Shown piece after piece: positions 1 to 7,215 of a stretch of DNA of 64,000 bases; positions within the stretch are counted from its first letter, which is position 1, and the number at the start of each line of letters is the position of its first letter. The translations under genes were made by a program, and so were the position numbers. Source of the DNA: Brachybacterium sp. FME24 (lineage in GTDB: Bacteria > Actinomycetota > Actinomycetes > Actinomycetales > Dermabacteraceae); contig NZ_JABUXV010000017.1 in NCBI RefSeq assembly GCF_014897705.1, positions 36,524-100,523 of the forward strand, written 5' to 3'. The notes beneath the pieces are model-generated. The model had not been told where the DNA came from. It did not search any database and saw only the letters and a program-made list of their open reading frames with translations.

Positions 1-287
1 ACCGTCCACAGCAGGGTGGTGCGTCGGCCGAGCCGGTCGCCCATGTGCCCGAACACGAGCGCGCCGACGGGACGGATCACGAACGAGACCGCGATCGTGC
101 TGAACGAGGCCAGCGCGGCCCCGGCCGCGCCCAGGGGTTCGAAGAACAGGGGGCCGACGAAGAACGCGGAGAAATACGCGAACAGGTAGAAGTCGAACTG
201 CTCGAGCGAGGTGCCGACCATCGACGCCCAGGCGATGCGCCACGGTGAGCGACGGCCGGAGGCCCGGGGAGGGACTGTCGTGGTCAT
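1..287 (-). CDS. MHS-family MFS transporter, N-terminal part (runs off the window)
   Basis: Only the first 95 or so codons are inside the window; the gene continues beyond base 1. The ATG at 287-285 is preceded on the minus strand by AGGAAG, a fair ribosome site. The translation shows an N-terminal membrane domain with features of the metabolite:H+ symporter branch of the major facilitator superfamily (ShiA/ProP/KgtP relatives): an early GTSLEQFDFYLFAYF segment, then VIRPVGALVFGHMGDRLGRR, the canonical loop 2-3 signature. Proteins of this branch are plasma-membrane proton symporters for small organic acids, shikimate or betaines; the substrate cannot be read from this fragment. It is divergent from the NAD operon regulator to its right. 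Confidence 0.88.
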   Translation of the reverse strand, partial: MTTTVPPRASGRRSPWRIAWASMVGTSLEQFDFYLFAYFSAFFVGPLFFEPLGAAGAALASFSTIAVSFVIRPVGALVFGHMGDRLGRRTTLLWT

Positions 288-515
288 GGGATCTCGCTTC
301 CTACTGCTGCGCGGTGCCTGTGCACGGCGCAGTTCACCCTAGGCAGTCCCCGCCCGGCGCGGGTGAGCGGAGCGACGGCCATCACAGCGAGCGAGGGCGG
401 TGGCGCGTTCGGTGCCCGTCCGCGCCATCGGCGGCGTGGTCGAAGGGCGCCTGGAGAGCGGCATGGAGAGGTGCAGGGGAGGCGAACTCGGGTGGCAGTT
501 AAAGTCATCCGGGCC

Positions 516-529
516 GTGACCCCGATCAC
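516..529. promoter_or_regulatory. GlxR/CRP-type operator candidate (GTGA-N6-TCAC)
   Basis: GTGA at 516-519 and TCAC at 526-529 are separated by exactly six bases, the geometry of cAMP-receptor family sites such as actinobacterial GlxR. It lies between the divergent transporter and the NAD regulator, so it could act on either. The match is to the core only, and such sites occur by chance in GC-rich DNA. Confidence 0.4.
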
Positions 530-586
530 ACGACGGCGTCACACCATCCACTTCTGGTCGAACTGAGCCTAATGTCCTCGGCACCA

Positions 587-609
587 GTAAAGGTCCCGAC
601 GACTTTAAC
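587..609. promoter_or_regulatory. NrtR operator candidate, 23-bp palindrome
   Basis: GTAAAGGTC (587-595), a CCGAC spacer and GACTTTAAC (601-609) form an imperfect palindrome with 7 of 9 half-site matches, ending immediately before the AGGAGGT ribosome site. GTTAAAGTC at 498-506 is the exact reverse complement of the right half; with the same 5-base spacer its partner at 512-520 matches 5 of 9. NrtR regulators bind palindromes of this size upstream of nad genes, so autoregulation of the operon is the natural reading, but the motif was not compared with known sites. Confidence 0.5.
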
Positions 610-625
610 AGGAGGTGTCTTCGTC

Positions 626-1321
626 GTGAGCGTCCCGAACGCCCTGGCCACCCTCGCCGTCTCGACGGTCATCTTCGTCCTGCGCCCGCATCCCACCACC
701 CGGCGCCTTGCCCTGTGGATCCCACTGGTACGCCGCATCCGTGACCCTCACCAGGGATTGTGGGCACTTCCCGGCGGTCCGCTGGCCCCCGATGAGGGGC
801 TGGCCGCATCGGCCGCACGGAACCTGCGCGAGACCACCCGACTGACCCCGCAGTACCTCGAGCAGCTCTACGCCTTCGGTGGCCTGGACCGGTCCGACTC
901 GGCCGACGAGCGCACCGTCTCGGTCGTCTACTGGGCGCTGGTGCGGCCCGAGGAGGCCGACGCCGGGGCGGCAGGCGTCAACGTGCAGTGGTTCGTCGCC
1001 GACGAGGTCCCGGAGCTCGCCTTCGACCACTCGCTGATCGTCGAGTACGCCCTGTGGCGCCTGCGCAACAAGGTCGAGTACTCCCGCATCGCCGCCGCGT
1101 TCCTCGGGGAGAGCTTCACGCTCGCCGAGCTGCGCGGTGTCCACGAGGCCGTGCTGCAGCGCACCCTCGACCCCGCGAACTTCCGCCGCCAGATGGAGTC
1201 CTCCGGGCGCCTCGTCGCGACGGACGCGTATCGCACCGGCGGACGGCACCGACCCGCCCGCCTCTACCGCCATGACCAGTCCATCCAGCTCGCCGACAAC
1301 GGGCCCCTCACCGGCCGGTGA
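626..1321 (+). CDS. nrtR: NrtR-type Nudix-related transcriptional regulator of NAD synthesis
   Basis: The 231-residue product has an N-terminal Nudix fold (about residues 5-135) and a C-terminal winged helix (about 150-215, with FTLAELRGVHEAVLQ and LDPANFRRQM typical of NrtR). NrtR proteins sense NAD-derived ADP-ribose and repress NAD genes. The Nudix signature at residues 51-73 keeps the first Gly and Glu, but the REUXEE block reads RNLRET, so two catalytic acidic positions are changed. This fits a regulator that binds its ligand without efficient hydrolysis. I chose the GTG at 626 because AGGAGGT lies nine bases upstream; an in-frame ATG at 572 has no such site and would add 18 residues. 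The gene leads directly into nadA (28-base gap), which supports local control of the nad operon. Confidence 0.9.
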   Translation: MSVPNALATLAVSTVIFVLRPHPTTRRLALWIPLVRRIRDPHQGLWALPGGPLAPDEGLAASAARNLRETTRLTPQYLEQLYAFGGLDRSDSADERTVSVVYWALVRPEEADAGAAGVNVQWFVADEVPELAFDHSLIVEYALWRLRNKVEYSRIAAAFLGESFTLAELRGVHEAVLQRTLDPANFRRQMESSGRLVATDAYRTGGRHRPARLYRHDQSIQLADNGPLTGR

Positions 1322-1349
1322 CCGCCCTGATCCCCACGGAGACCACGAC

Positions 1350-2684
1350 ATGACCACTTCTGACCTCACTGCCTCGGTCGACCTGACCCTGCGCGACATC
1401 TCCACCGGCGCTGCCACCGGGAGCACCTGTTCCACGGAGCTGCTCGATGCCCCGTGGGACGTCGACGCCCGCGAGGCCGGGTACGGCCCCGGCGCCTCGA
1501 TGGCGGATCCGGCCCCGGCGGAGTCCCCGCGGCAGGGGGAGATCCCTGCGCAGTACCGCGAGGCCGACCGTGAGGAGCTGGATCGCAGGATCCGTGCCGC
1601 GAAGGCGGAGCTCGGCGACCGCGTGGTGGTGCTCGGCCACTTCTACCAGCGCGACGAGGTCGTGCAGTACGCCGACTACGTGGGCGACTCCTTCCAGCTG
1701 GCCAATGCCGCGAAGTCCCACCCCGAGGCCGAGGCGATCATCTTCTGCGGTGTCCACTTCATGGCCGAGACCGCGGACCTCCTCTCCGGGCCCGAGCAGG
1801 CCGTGATCCTGCCCAACCTCGCCGCCGGCTGCTCGATGGCGGACATGGCGGACATCGACCAGGTCGAGGAGTGCTGGGAACAGCTGATGGAGGTCTACGG
1901 GGACGAGACGGGTGAGGACGGCGCCGATGACCCTGACGCTCTCGCGCCGGTCATCCCGGTGACCTACATGAACTCCTCCGCCGCGATCAAGGGCTTCGTG
2001 GGGCGCCACGGCGGCATCGTCTGCACCTCCTCGAATGCCGCGACCGTGCTGGAGTGGGCCTTCGAGCGCGGCCGCCGGGTGCTGTTCTTCCCCGACCAGC
2101 ACCTGGGCCGCAACACCGCCAAGGCCATGGGGATCTCCCTGGATCAGATGCCGATGTGGAATCCGCGCCGGCCGCTCGGCGGGAACGACGAGCAGTCCCT
2201 GGCGGACGCGAAGGTCGTGCTGTGGCACGGCTTCTGCTCGGTCCACAAGCGCTTCACCGTCGCCCAGATCGACAAGGCTCGTGCCGAGCACCCCGGCGTG
2301 CGCGTGATCGTCCACCCCGAGAGCCCCATGCCCGTGGTCGACGCGGCCGACGAATCCGGCTCCACCGACTACATCCGCAAGGCCATCGAGGGCGCCACCG
2401 AGCCCACCACCTTCGCGATCGGCACCGAGATCAACCTGGTCCAGCGTCTGGCCGCCCAGAACCCGCAGCACACGATCTTCTGCCTCGACCCGGTGGTGTG
2501 CCCCTGCTCGACCATGTACCGCATCCACCCCGGCTATCTCGCCTGGGCGCTCGAGTCGCTGCTGACCGGCGAGGTCATCAACCGCATCACCGTGGCGCAG
2601 GATGTCGCCGACCCGGCGCGGTTGGCGCTGGAGCGGATGCTCGCCGCCAAGCCCGCCCCCGTGAGCACGACCTCGGAGCGCTGA
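1350..2684 (+). CDS. nadA: Quinolinate synthase NadA
   Basis: NadA condenses iminoaspartate from NadB with dihydroxyacetone phosphate to give quinolinate, using a [4Fe-4S] cluster in the cytoplasm. The 444-residue protein shows the three expected cluster cysteines: NLAAGCSMADMA (Cys161), HGFCSVH (Cys296) and CPCSTMY (Cys384 or Cys386), plus VLGHFYQRDEVVQYADYVGD near residue 95 and VHPESP near 321. The first 65 residues are an extension poor in conserved motifs, common in actinobacterial NadA. The start is the ATG at 1350; the frame is open upstream inside nrtR but lacks a better start. It is followed by nadB after only two bases, so the two are surely co-transcribed. The oxygen-sensitive cluster explains the cysteine desulfurase at the end of the operon. 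Confidence 0.96.
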   Translation: MTTSDLTASVDLTLRDISTGAATGSTCSTELLDAPWDVDAREAGYGPGASMADPAPAESPRQGEIPAQYREADREELDRRIRAAKAELGDRVVVLGHFYQRDEVVQYADYVGDSFQLANAAKSHPEAEAIIFCGVHFMAETADLLSGPEQAVILPNLAAGCSMADMADIDQVEECWEQLMEVYGDETGEDGADDPDALAPVIPVTYMNSSAAIKGFVGRHGGIVCTSSNAATVLEWAFERGRRVLFFPDQHLGRNTAKAMGISLDQMPMWNPRRPLGGNDEQSLADAKVVLWHGFCSVHKRFTVAQIDKARAEHPGVRVIVHPESPMPVVDAADESGSTDYIRKAIEGATEPTTFAIGTEINLVQRLAAQNPQHTIFCLDPVVCPCSTMYRIHPGYLAWALESLLTGEVINRITVAQDVADPARLALERMLAAKPAPVSTTSER

Positions 2685-2686
2685 GC

Positions 2687-4384
2687 ATGGCCGCGAAGCA
2701 GAGCGCGGGCCCGACCGCTGACCATTCCGCCGACCTGCCCATCCAGCCGGTCACCACCCTGGATACCGACGTGCTGGTGATCGGCTCCGGGATCGCGGGC
2801 CTGACGGCGGCGCTGCGCGCCTCGCAGCGGGCCGACGTGCTGCTGGTGACCAAGTCCGAGCTGTCCGAGGCCTCGACCCGCTACGCCCAGGGCGGGATCG
2901 CCGGGGCGGTGGATCCGGACGACCACCCCGCCGACCACGCACAGGACACCCTGGCTGCGGGCGCCGGTCTGTGCGACGAGGACGCGGTGCGGGTGCTGTG
3001 CGAGGAAGGGCCCGAGGCGATCCGCGACCTGATCAACCACGGGGTCGGCTTCGACCGCATCGCCGGGCCCGTGAGCCCGTACGCCCTCTGTCTCGAAGGC
3101 GCGCACTCCCGGCCCCGCATCCTCCACGCCGGCGGAGACGCCACCGGCCGCGCGATCCAGCAGGCGCTGGTCGCGGCGCTGCGGGAGCGGGGGATCACCG
3201 TGCGCGAGCACACCGCCCTGGTGGATCTGCGCCTCGAGGGAGGCCGCGTGGTCGGCGCGGAACTGATGACGGCAGGCGGCGAGCGCGTCCAGGTCCGGGC
3301 GTCGGCGACGCTGCTCGCCACCGGTGGCGCCGGGCAGATCTTCGCCCACACCACGAATCCTCAGGTCGCCACGGGTGACGGGATCGCCGCCGCCTGGCGG
3401 GCCGGTGCCGCGCTCGAGGATCTGGAGTTCTACCAGTTCCATCCCACCGCGCTCGCCGCACCTGGTACTTTCCTGATCTCCGAGGCGGTGCGCGGGGAGG
3501 GTGCGATGCTGCGCGACGAGCACGGTCGACGTTTCCTGCCGGCTCTGGATCCCCGCGCCGAGCTGGCCCCGCGTGATGTCGTCGCCCGGGCCATCGCTGA
3601 GGTCATGGCCGGGCAGGACGGTCGTCCCGTGCTGCTGGACGCCACCGGGATCGGCGCGCAGCGCCTGCGCGAACGCTTCCCCACGATCGATGCCGCCGTG
3701 CGCGCGGCCGGCGTGGACTGGGGGAGCCAGCCCGTGCCGGTGACCCCTGCCGCCCACTACTGGATGGGAGGGATCCGCACCGACCTCGCCGGCCGCACCA
3801 CCCTGCCCGGGCTGCTCGCGGCGGGGGAGTGCGCCCGCACCGGCGTGCACGGCGCGAACCGCCTCGCCTCGAACTCGCTGCTGGAGGGCGCGGTGTTCGG
3901 GGCGCGGGCCGGCGCGACCGCGGTGGACCTGGTCCTCCCCGGCTCGTCCGTCGCGCCGTCGGAGGCATCCACTGGCGCTGGGTGTGCAGCCTCGCCGGAT
4001 AGAGCGCAGCGTGCACACCACGCGCCAGTGGATACAGCGGCCCCTGCTGGGCGGGCCGCCGACCGGGCCAGCCGAGTCTCCGTTGGGCCGGGTGCGTCGG
4101 AGCAGTGGACCCGCGACCAGCTGCAGGAGCTGATGTGGAGTCACGCCGGGCTGCTGCGCACCGGCGGGCAGCTCGATGCGGCCGCAGCGCGCCTCGCCGA
4201 GTGGCGCACCCCGGACCCTGCCGCCCTCTCCACGGTGCGCGAGCTCGAGGACCGCAACCTTCTCGACCTCGCACGCCTGCTCGCCGCCCACGCCCTCGCC
4301 CGCCCCGGATCCGTCGGCGCCCACCATCGTCTCGACGCTCCCGTGTCCGTCGTCGACTCCGCCCAGGAGGCCCTCGCATGCTGA
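2687..4384 (+). CDS. nadB: L-aspartate oxidase NadB
   Basis: NadB oxidises L-aspartate to iminoaspartate with FAD, the first step of de novo NAD synthesis. The 565-residue protein has the FAD Rossmann motif VIGSGIAGLTAA at 31-42, the succinate-dehydrogenase-like segment ASTRYAQGGIAGAV, SRPRILHAGGDATGRAI, and HGANRLASNSLLEG near residue 387, all family hallmarks. Between the flavin domain and the C-terminal helical domain (starting about QLQELMWSHAGLL) there is an Ala/Ser/Gly-rich linker, part of which is encoded by a 67-base inverted repeat (see separate entry). The ATG at 2687 is two bases after the nadA stop; the C-terminus overlaps the nadC start by seven bases, so translation is coupled. 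The length is near the upper end for the family because of the linker. Confidence 0.96.
   Translation: MAAKQSAGPTADHSADLPIQPVTTLDTDVLVIGSGIAGLTAALRASQRADVLLVTKSELSEASTRYAQGGIAGAVDPDDHPADHAQDTLAAGAGLCDEDAVRVLCEEGPEAIRDLINHGVGFDRIAGPVSPYALCLEGAHSRPRILHAGGDATGRAIQQALVAALRERGITVREHTALVDLRLEGGRVVGAELMTAGGERVQVRASATLLATGGAGQIFAHTTNPQVATGDGIAAAWRAGAALEDLEFYQFHPTALAAPGTFLISEAVRGEGAMLRDEHGRRFLPALDPRAELAPRDVVARAIAEVMAGQDGRPVLLDATGIGAQRLRERFPTIDAAVRAAGVDWGSQPVPVTPAAHYWMGGIRTDLAGRTTLPGLLAAGECARTGVHGANRLASNSLLEGAVFGARAGATAVDLVLPGSSVAPSEASTGAGCAASPDRAQRAHHAPVDTAAPAGRAADRASRVSVGPGASEQWTRDQLQELMWSHAGLLRTGGQLDAAAARLAEWRTPDPAALSTVRELEDRNLLDLARLLAAHALARPGSVGAHHRLDAPVSVVDSAQEALAC
3967..4033. repeat. 67-base imperfect inverted repeat inside nadB
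   Basis: The arms 3967-3988 and 4012-4033 pair over 22 positions with two mismatches: ATCCACTGGCGC matches GCGCCAGTGGAT perfectly, then GGTGTGCA matches TGCACACC. The loop is 23 bases. The element is in frame and encodes part of the poorly conserved linker between the two NadB domains. It resembles a small REP-like or dispersed hairpin element that settled where the protein tolerates extra residues. Confidence 0.75.
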
Positions 4385-5238
4385 CCACCACCCAGATCGA
4401 CACCGTCGTCTCCGCCGCCCTGGTCGAGGACGCCCCCTGGGGCGACCTCACCGGGCAGGTGTTCCTGCCCGGGGACGCCACCGCCACCGCGCAGCTGATC
4501 GCCCGCGAGGACGGCGTCCTGTCCGGCATCGAGGTGTTCGCCGCCGCCTTCCACCTCACCGATCCGGCCGTCGACGTCGCCGCGCAGGCCGCCGACGGGG
4601 ACCGTTTCGCCGCCGGTGACGTGCTCGCCACCGTGACCGGCCCGGCCCGCGCCGTCGTGCAGGCCGAGCGCATCGCCCTGAACTTCACCCAGCGGATGTC
4701 CGGCATCGCGACTCTCACGCGGGCCTTCGTCGACGCCGTCGAAGGCACCGGTGTGCGCATCACGGATACTCGCAAGACCACGCCGGGGCTGCGCGCCCTG
4801 GAACGTCACGCGGTGCGCAGCGGCGGGGGAGTGAACCACCGCTTCTCGCTGTCCGACGCGGTGATGGCCAAGGACAACCACCTCGCGATCCTGCAGCAGC
4901 AGGGCATGGACCTCTCCGAGGCGATCCGCCGGGCGCGGGCACAGCTGGGCCACACCACCCGGCTCGAGGTCGAGGTGGATCGCCTCGACCAGATCGAACC
5001 GGTGATCGCCGGCGGCGTCGACATCATCATGCTCGACAACTTCTCCCTGGCGGATCTGGCCCGCGGCGCGGAGATCGTCGGTGGGCGGGCGATCATCGAG
5101 GCCAGCGGCACCGTCACCCGGGAGACCGTCGGCGACATCGCCCGCACCGGAGTGGACGTCATCTCCTCCGGCGCCCTCACCCACAGCGCCCCCACCCTCG
5201 ACCTCGGTCTCGACATGACCCTCGCCGCGGCGGAGTGA
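4378..5238 (+). CDS. nadC: Nicotinate-nucleotide pyrophosphorylase (carboxylating) NadC
   Basis: NadC converts quinolinate and PRPP to nicotinate mononucleotide, CO2 and pyrophosphate. The 286-residue product carries the family signatures ITDTRKTTPGLRALERHAV, then GGGVNHRFSLSDAVMAKDNH (phosphoribosyl and quinolinate contacts), LEVEVD, MLDNFS and the C-terminal EASGTV/DVISSGALTHS region of the type II PRTase barrel. The ATG at 4378 lies inside the end of nadB and is preceded by CAGGAGG, so it is translated by coupling. Its stop overlaps the next start (GTGA at 5235-5238). It completes the nadA-nadB-nadC pathway in this operon. Confidence 0.96.
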   Translation: MLTTTQIDTVVSAALVEDAPWGDLTGQVFLPGDATATAQLIAREDGVLSGIEVFAAAFHLTDPAVDVAAQAADGDRFAAGDVLATVTGPARAVVQAERIALNFTQRMSGIATLTRAFVDAVEGTGVRITDTRKTTPGLRALERHAVRSGGGVNHRFSLSDAVMAKDNHLAILQQQGMDLSEAIRRARAQLGHTTRLEVEVDRLDQIEPVIAGGVDIIMLDNFSLADLARGAEIVGGRAIIEASGTVTRETVGDIARTGVDVISSGALTHSAPTLDLGLDMTLAAAE

Positions 5239-6374
5239 GGACACCCGTGCTCTATCTCGACTCCGCCGCCACCACCCCGGTGCGCCGCGAGGCCCTCGAA
5301 GCGGCCTGGCCCTACCTGACCGGCACCTTCGGCAACCCCTCCAGTCACCACACGGTCGGAGAATTGGCGGCCGCAGGCCTGGAGGACGCCCGCCGCCGCG
5401 TCGCCGCCGTCCTGGGTGCTCGCCGCAGCGATATCACCTTCACCGCCGGCGGCACCGAGGCCGCGAACCTCGCGATCAAGGGCCTGGCGCTCGCCGCCCC
5501 GCGCGGGAAGCATCTGGTCACCTCCCCGATCGAGCACGAGGCGGTGCTGGGCAGCGTCGAACACCTCCAGCGCGTGCACGGCTTCGAGGTGTCGATCCTC
5601 GAAACCCGGCCCGACGGGACCGTGACCCCGGAGGCGCTGCAGGCCGTTCTGCGCGAGGACACCACTCTGGTCAGTCTCGCCCTCGCCAACAACGAGATCG
5701 GCACGATCAGCGACATCCGCACGCTAGCCGAGATCGCCCACGCCTCGGGAGCGCTCCTCCACACCGATGCGGTGCAGGCCGCCGGCTGGGTCGACCTGCG
5801 CGGGCTCGGCGCCGACGCGCTGACGATCTCCGGGCACAAGATCGGTGCCCCGAAGGGCATCGGGGCTGCGATGATCCGTGGCCGGTTGCCGCTGGAGCCC
5901 CTGGTCCACGGCGGCGGGCAGGAGAACGGCCGGCATTCCGGCACCGAGAACGTGGCCTTCGCCGTCGCGCTCGCCGTGGCGTTGGAGCTTTCCGAGGCCG
6001 AGCGGGAGGAGAAGGTGGCGCGCCTGGCTCCGCACCGTGACGCCTTCATCGACCAGGTGCTCACCGCGCACGATGATGTGCTGCTGACCGGCGCCGCGCC
6101 GGGGCCCGGCCGACTGCCGGGGCACGCCTCGTTCTGCGTGCCCGGGCGCAGCGGGGAGTCGATCCTGCTGGATCTCGCCGAGAGGGGTGTGATCGCCTCG
6201 AGCGGATCGGCCTGCGCTGCCGGCAGCGACGAGCCCAGCCACGTGCTCACTGCCCTCGGGATCTCCCGTGAGGTGGCGCAGTCCGCGGTGCGCTTCACGC
6301 TGCCCGCGGAGATCACCGCCGAGCAGCTGGAGACCGTCGGGGCCCTGGTTCGCCAGGTGGTCTCCCCATCCTGA
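5235..6374 (+). CDS. Class V cysteine desulfurase (NifS/IscS-like), nad operon member
   Basis: This 379-residue PLP enzyme removes sulfur from cysteine for Fe-S cluster assembly. Family marks are LDSAATTPVRREALEA at the N-terminus, TAGGTEAANLAIKG, HTDAVQAAGW, the PLP-lysine segment SGHKIGAPKGIGA, and the catalytic cysteine loop SSGSACAAGSDEPSHVL. It is the last gene of the NAD operon; desulfurases in this position are thought to supply sulfur for the NadA cluster. Two starts are possible: GTG at 5235, overlapping the nadC stop, and GTG at 5247, twelve bases later, which keeps the core LYLDSAATTP and has GTGAGG just before it. A housekeeping SUF or ISC enzyme elsewhere would be the alternative role but context favours a dedicated partner of NadA. 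Confidence 0.93.
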   Translation: MRTPVLYLDSAATTPVRREALEAAWPYLTGTFGNPSSHHTVGELAAAGLEDARRRVAAVLGARRSDITFTAGGTEAANLAIKGLALAAPRGKHLVTSPIEHEAVLGSVEHLQRVHGFEVSILETRPDGTVTPEALQAVLREDTTLVSLALANNEIGTISDIRTLAEIAHASGALLHTDAVQAAGWVDLRGLGADALTISGHKIGAPKGIGAAMIRGRLPLEPLVHGGGQENGRHSGTENVAFAVALAVALELSEAEREEKVARLAPHRDAFIDQVLTAHDDVLLTGAAPGPGRLPGHASFCVPGRSGESILLDLAERGVIASSGSACAAGSDEPSHVLTALGISREVAQSAVRFTLPAEITAEQLETVGALVRQVVSPS

Positions 6375-6436
6375 TCCCCGCCGGCCCCGTGAGGCGCAGG
6401 TCGAAAGGCGATCGGGGGCGTCCATGACCGTCGACG

Positions 6437-6859
6437 TCACCATCTCCCGTAGCGGCCGTAGCGGTACCGCGCGAGCCACAGGGCGCACGGCTTCGTCGAC
6501 CCTCGGCGCACGCCTCGGCACGTGGGCATCGGATCGGGATACTCGGGATCGCCCTCCATCCGGCCCATGTCAGGGTCGATCCAGACCGGCACGACCAGGA
6601 ACTCGGAGCGCAGGTCGAAGGCGTTCCAGAAGATCTCGCAGTCACAGCCGGCGCCGCTGGATCGCAATCTCCTCAGGAGCGCGGTCGCGGCCGGAGCGCG
6701 CCGATCACGGTAGCGCGTGGCCCAGCGCAGCCCCTTGCATCCGAAGGCGAGCATGCGGAAGACATAGCACTGGAGGCATTCGCCGTCGGCAGGATCGGTC
6801 AGGTGCGCTGCCAGGTCCCGCAGGTACTCCTCGGCCTCTTCGAGGGGAGTCGATGTCAT
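6437..6859 (-). CDS. DUF2695 family protein
   Basis: A 140-residue soluble protein. It contains ECLQCYVFRMLAFGCKG near residues 27-43 and SGAGCDCEIFWNAFDLRSE around 68-86; the paired-cysteine plus GCDCEIFWNAF pattern is that of DUF2695, small proteins of unknown function, possibly metal-binding, found in actinobacteria and firmicutes. Four or more cysteines are clustered in these two motifs. There is no signal peptide or membrane segment. The start at 6859 lacks a strong ribosome site, so it may be leaderless or start elsewhere. It is convergent with the cysteine desulfurase across a 62-base gap and sits at the left edge of the accessory block. Confidence 0.75.
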   Translation of the reverse strand: MTSTPLEEAEEYLRDLAAHLTDPADGECLQCYVFRMLAFGCKGLRWATRYRDRRAPAATALLRRLRSSGAGCDCEIFWNAFDLRSEFLVVPVWIDPDMGRMEGDPEYPDPMPTCRGVRRGSTKPCALWLARYRYGRYGRW

Positions 6860-7215
6860 GGAACCAGTCGATCATCGCCACGTCGACCGGCGGGAGCCTT
6901 GGTGCCCCGATGTGGATGCAGGCGCCCTGGGGAGGAACAAGCGAGCAGAGATGCATTGGATGAATCAATGGTCTGGTTGTTGACTCGGCCTCACCGCGCA
7001 CCGCGGGACCGGTTCGACGTGACTGAGCGGCTTCGCTGCCGCGTGGCTTTCGGCGGATCCAACCCTTTCTTTGCCTGGTCAAGAGCCTAATCGGGGCTTG
7101 CTGCATGCTGCGAACACCGCTCCGGAGGAAACCGTCCGATCGCAGACCTCTCGTTGCGCTGACAGACTCCATGATACGTTCACAGCATGTTTGATGCAGT
7201 AGAAGGAATCGTGAG
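6860..7215. other. Intergenic region left of the recombinase trio
   Basis: This 356-base stretch lies between the divergent DUF2695 and recombinase genes. I find no supported protein gene. It is less GC-rich than its surroundings near 7140-7210. AGAAGGA at 7201-7207 serves the recombinase GTG at 7216. If the trio is a mobile element its left end should lie here, but I could not identify matching terminal repeats with the region after 10639. Confidence 0.5.

Larger units (their letters stand above)
288..625. other. Divergent intergenic region between transporter and NAD operon
   Basis: This 338-base stretch separates two divergently transcribed genes. I see no convincing protein gene. It carries a GlxR/CRP-like site and a 23-bp palindrome (listed separately) and AGGAGGT at 610-616, the ribosome site that decides the start of the regulator. 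Confidence 0.6.
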
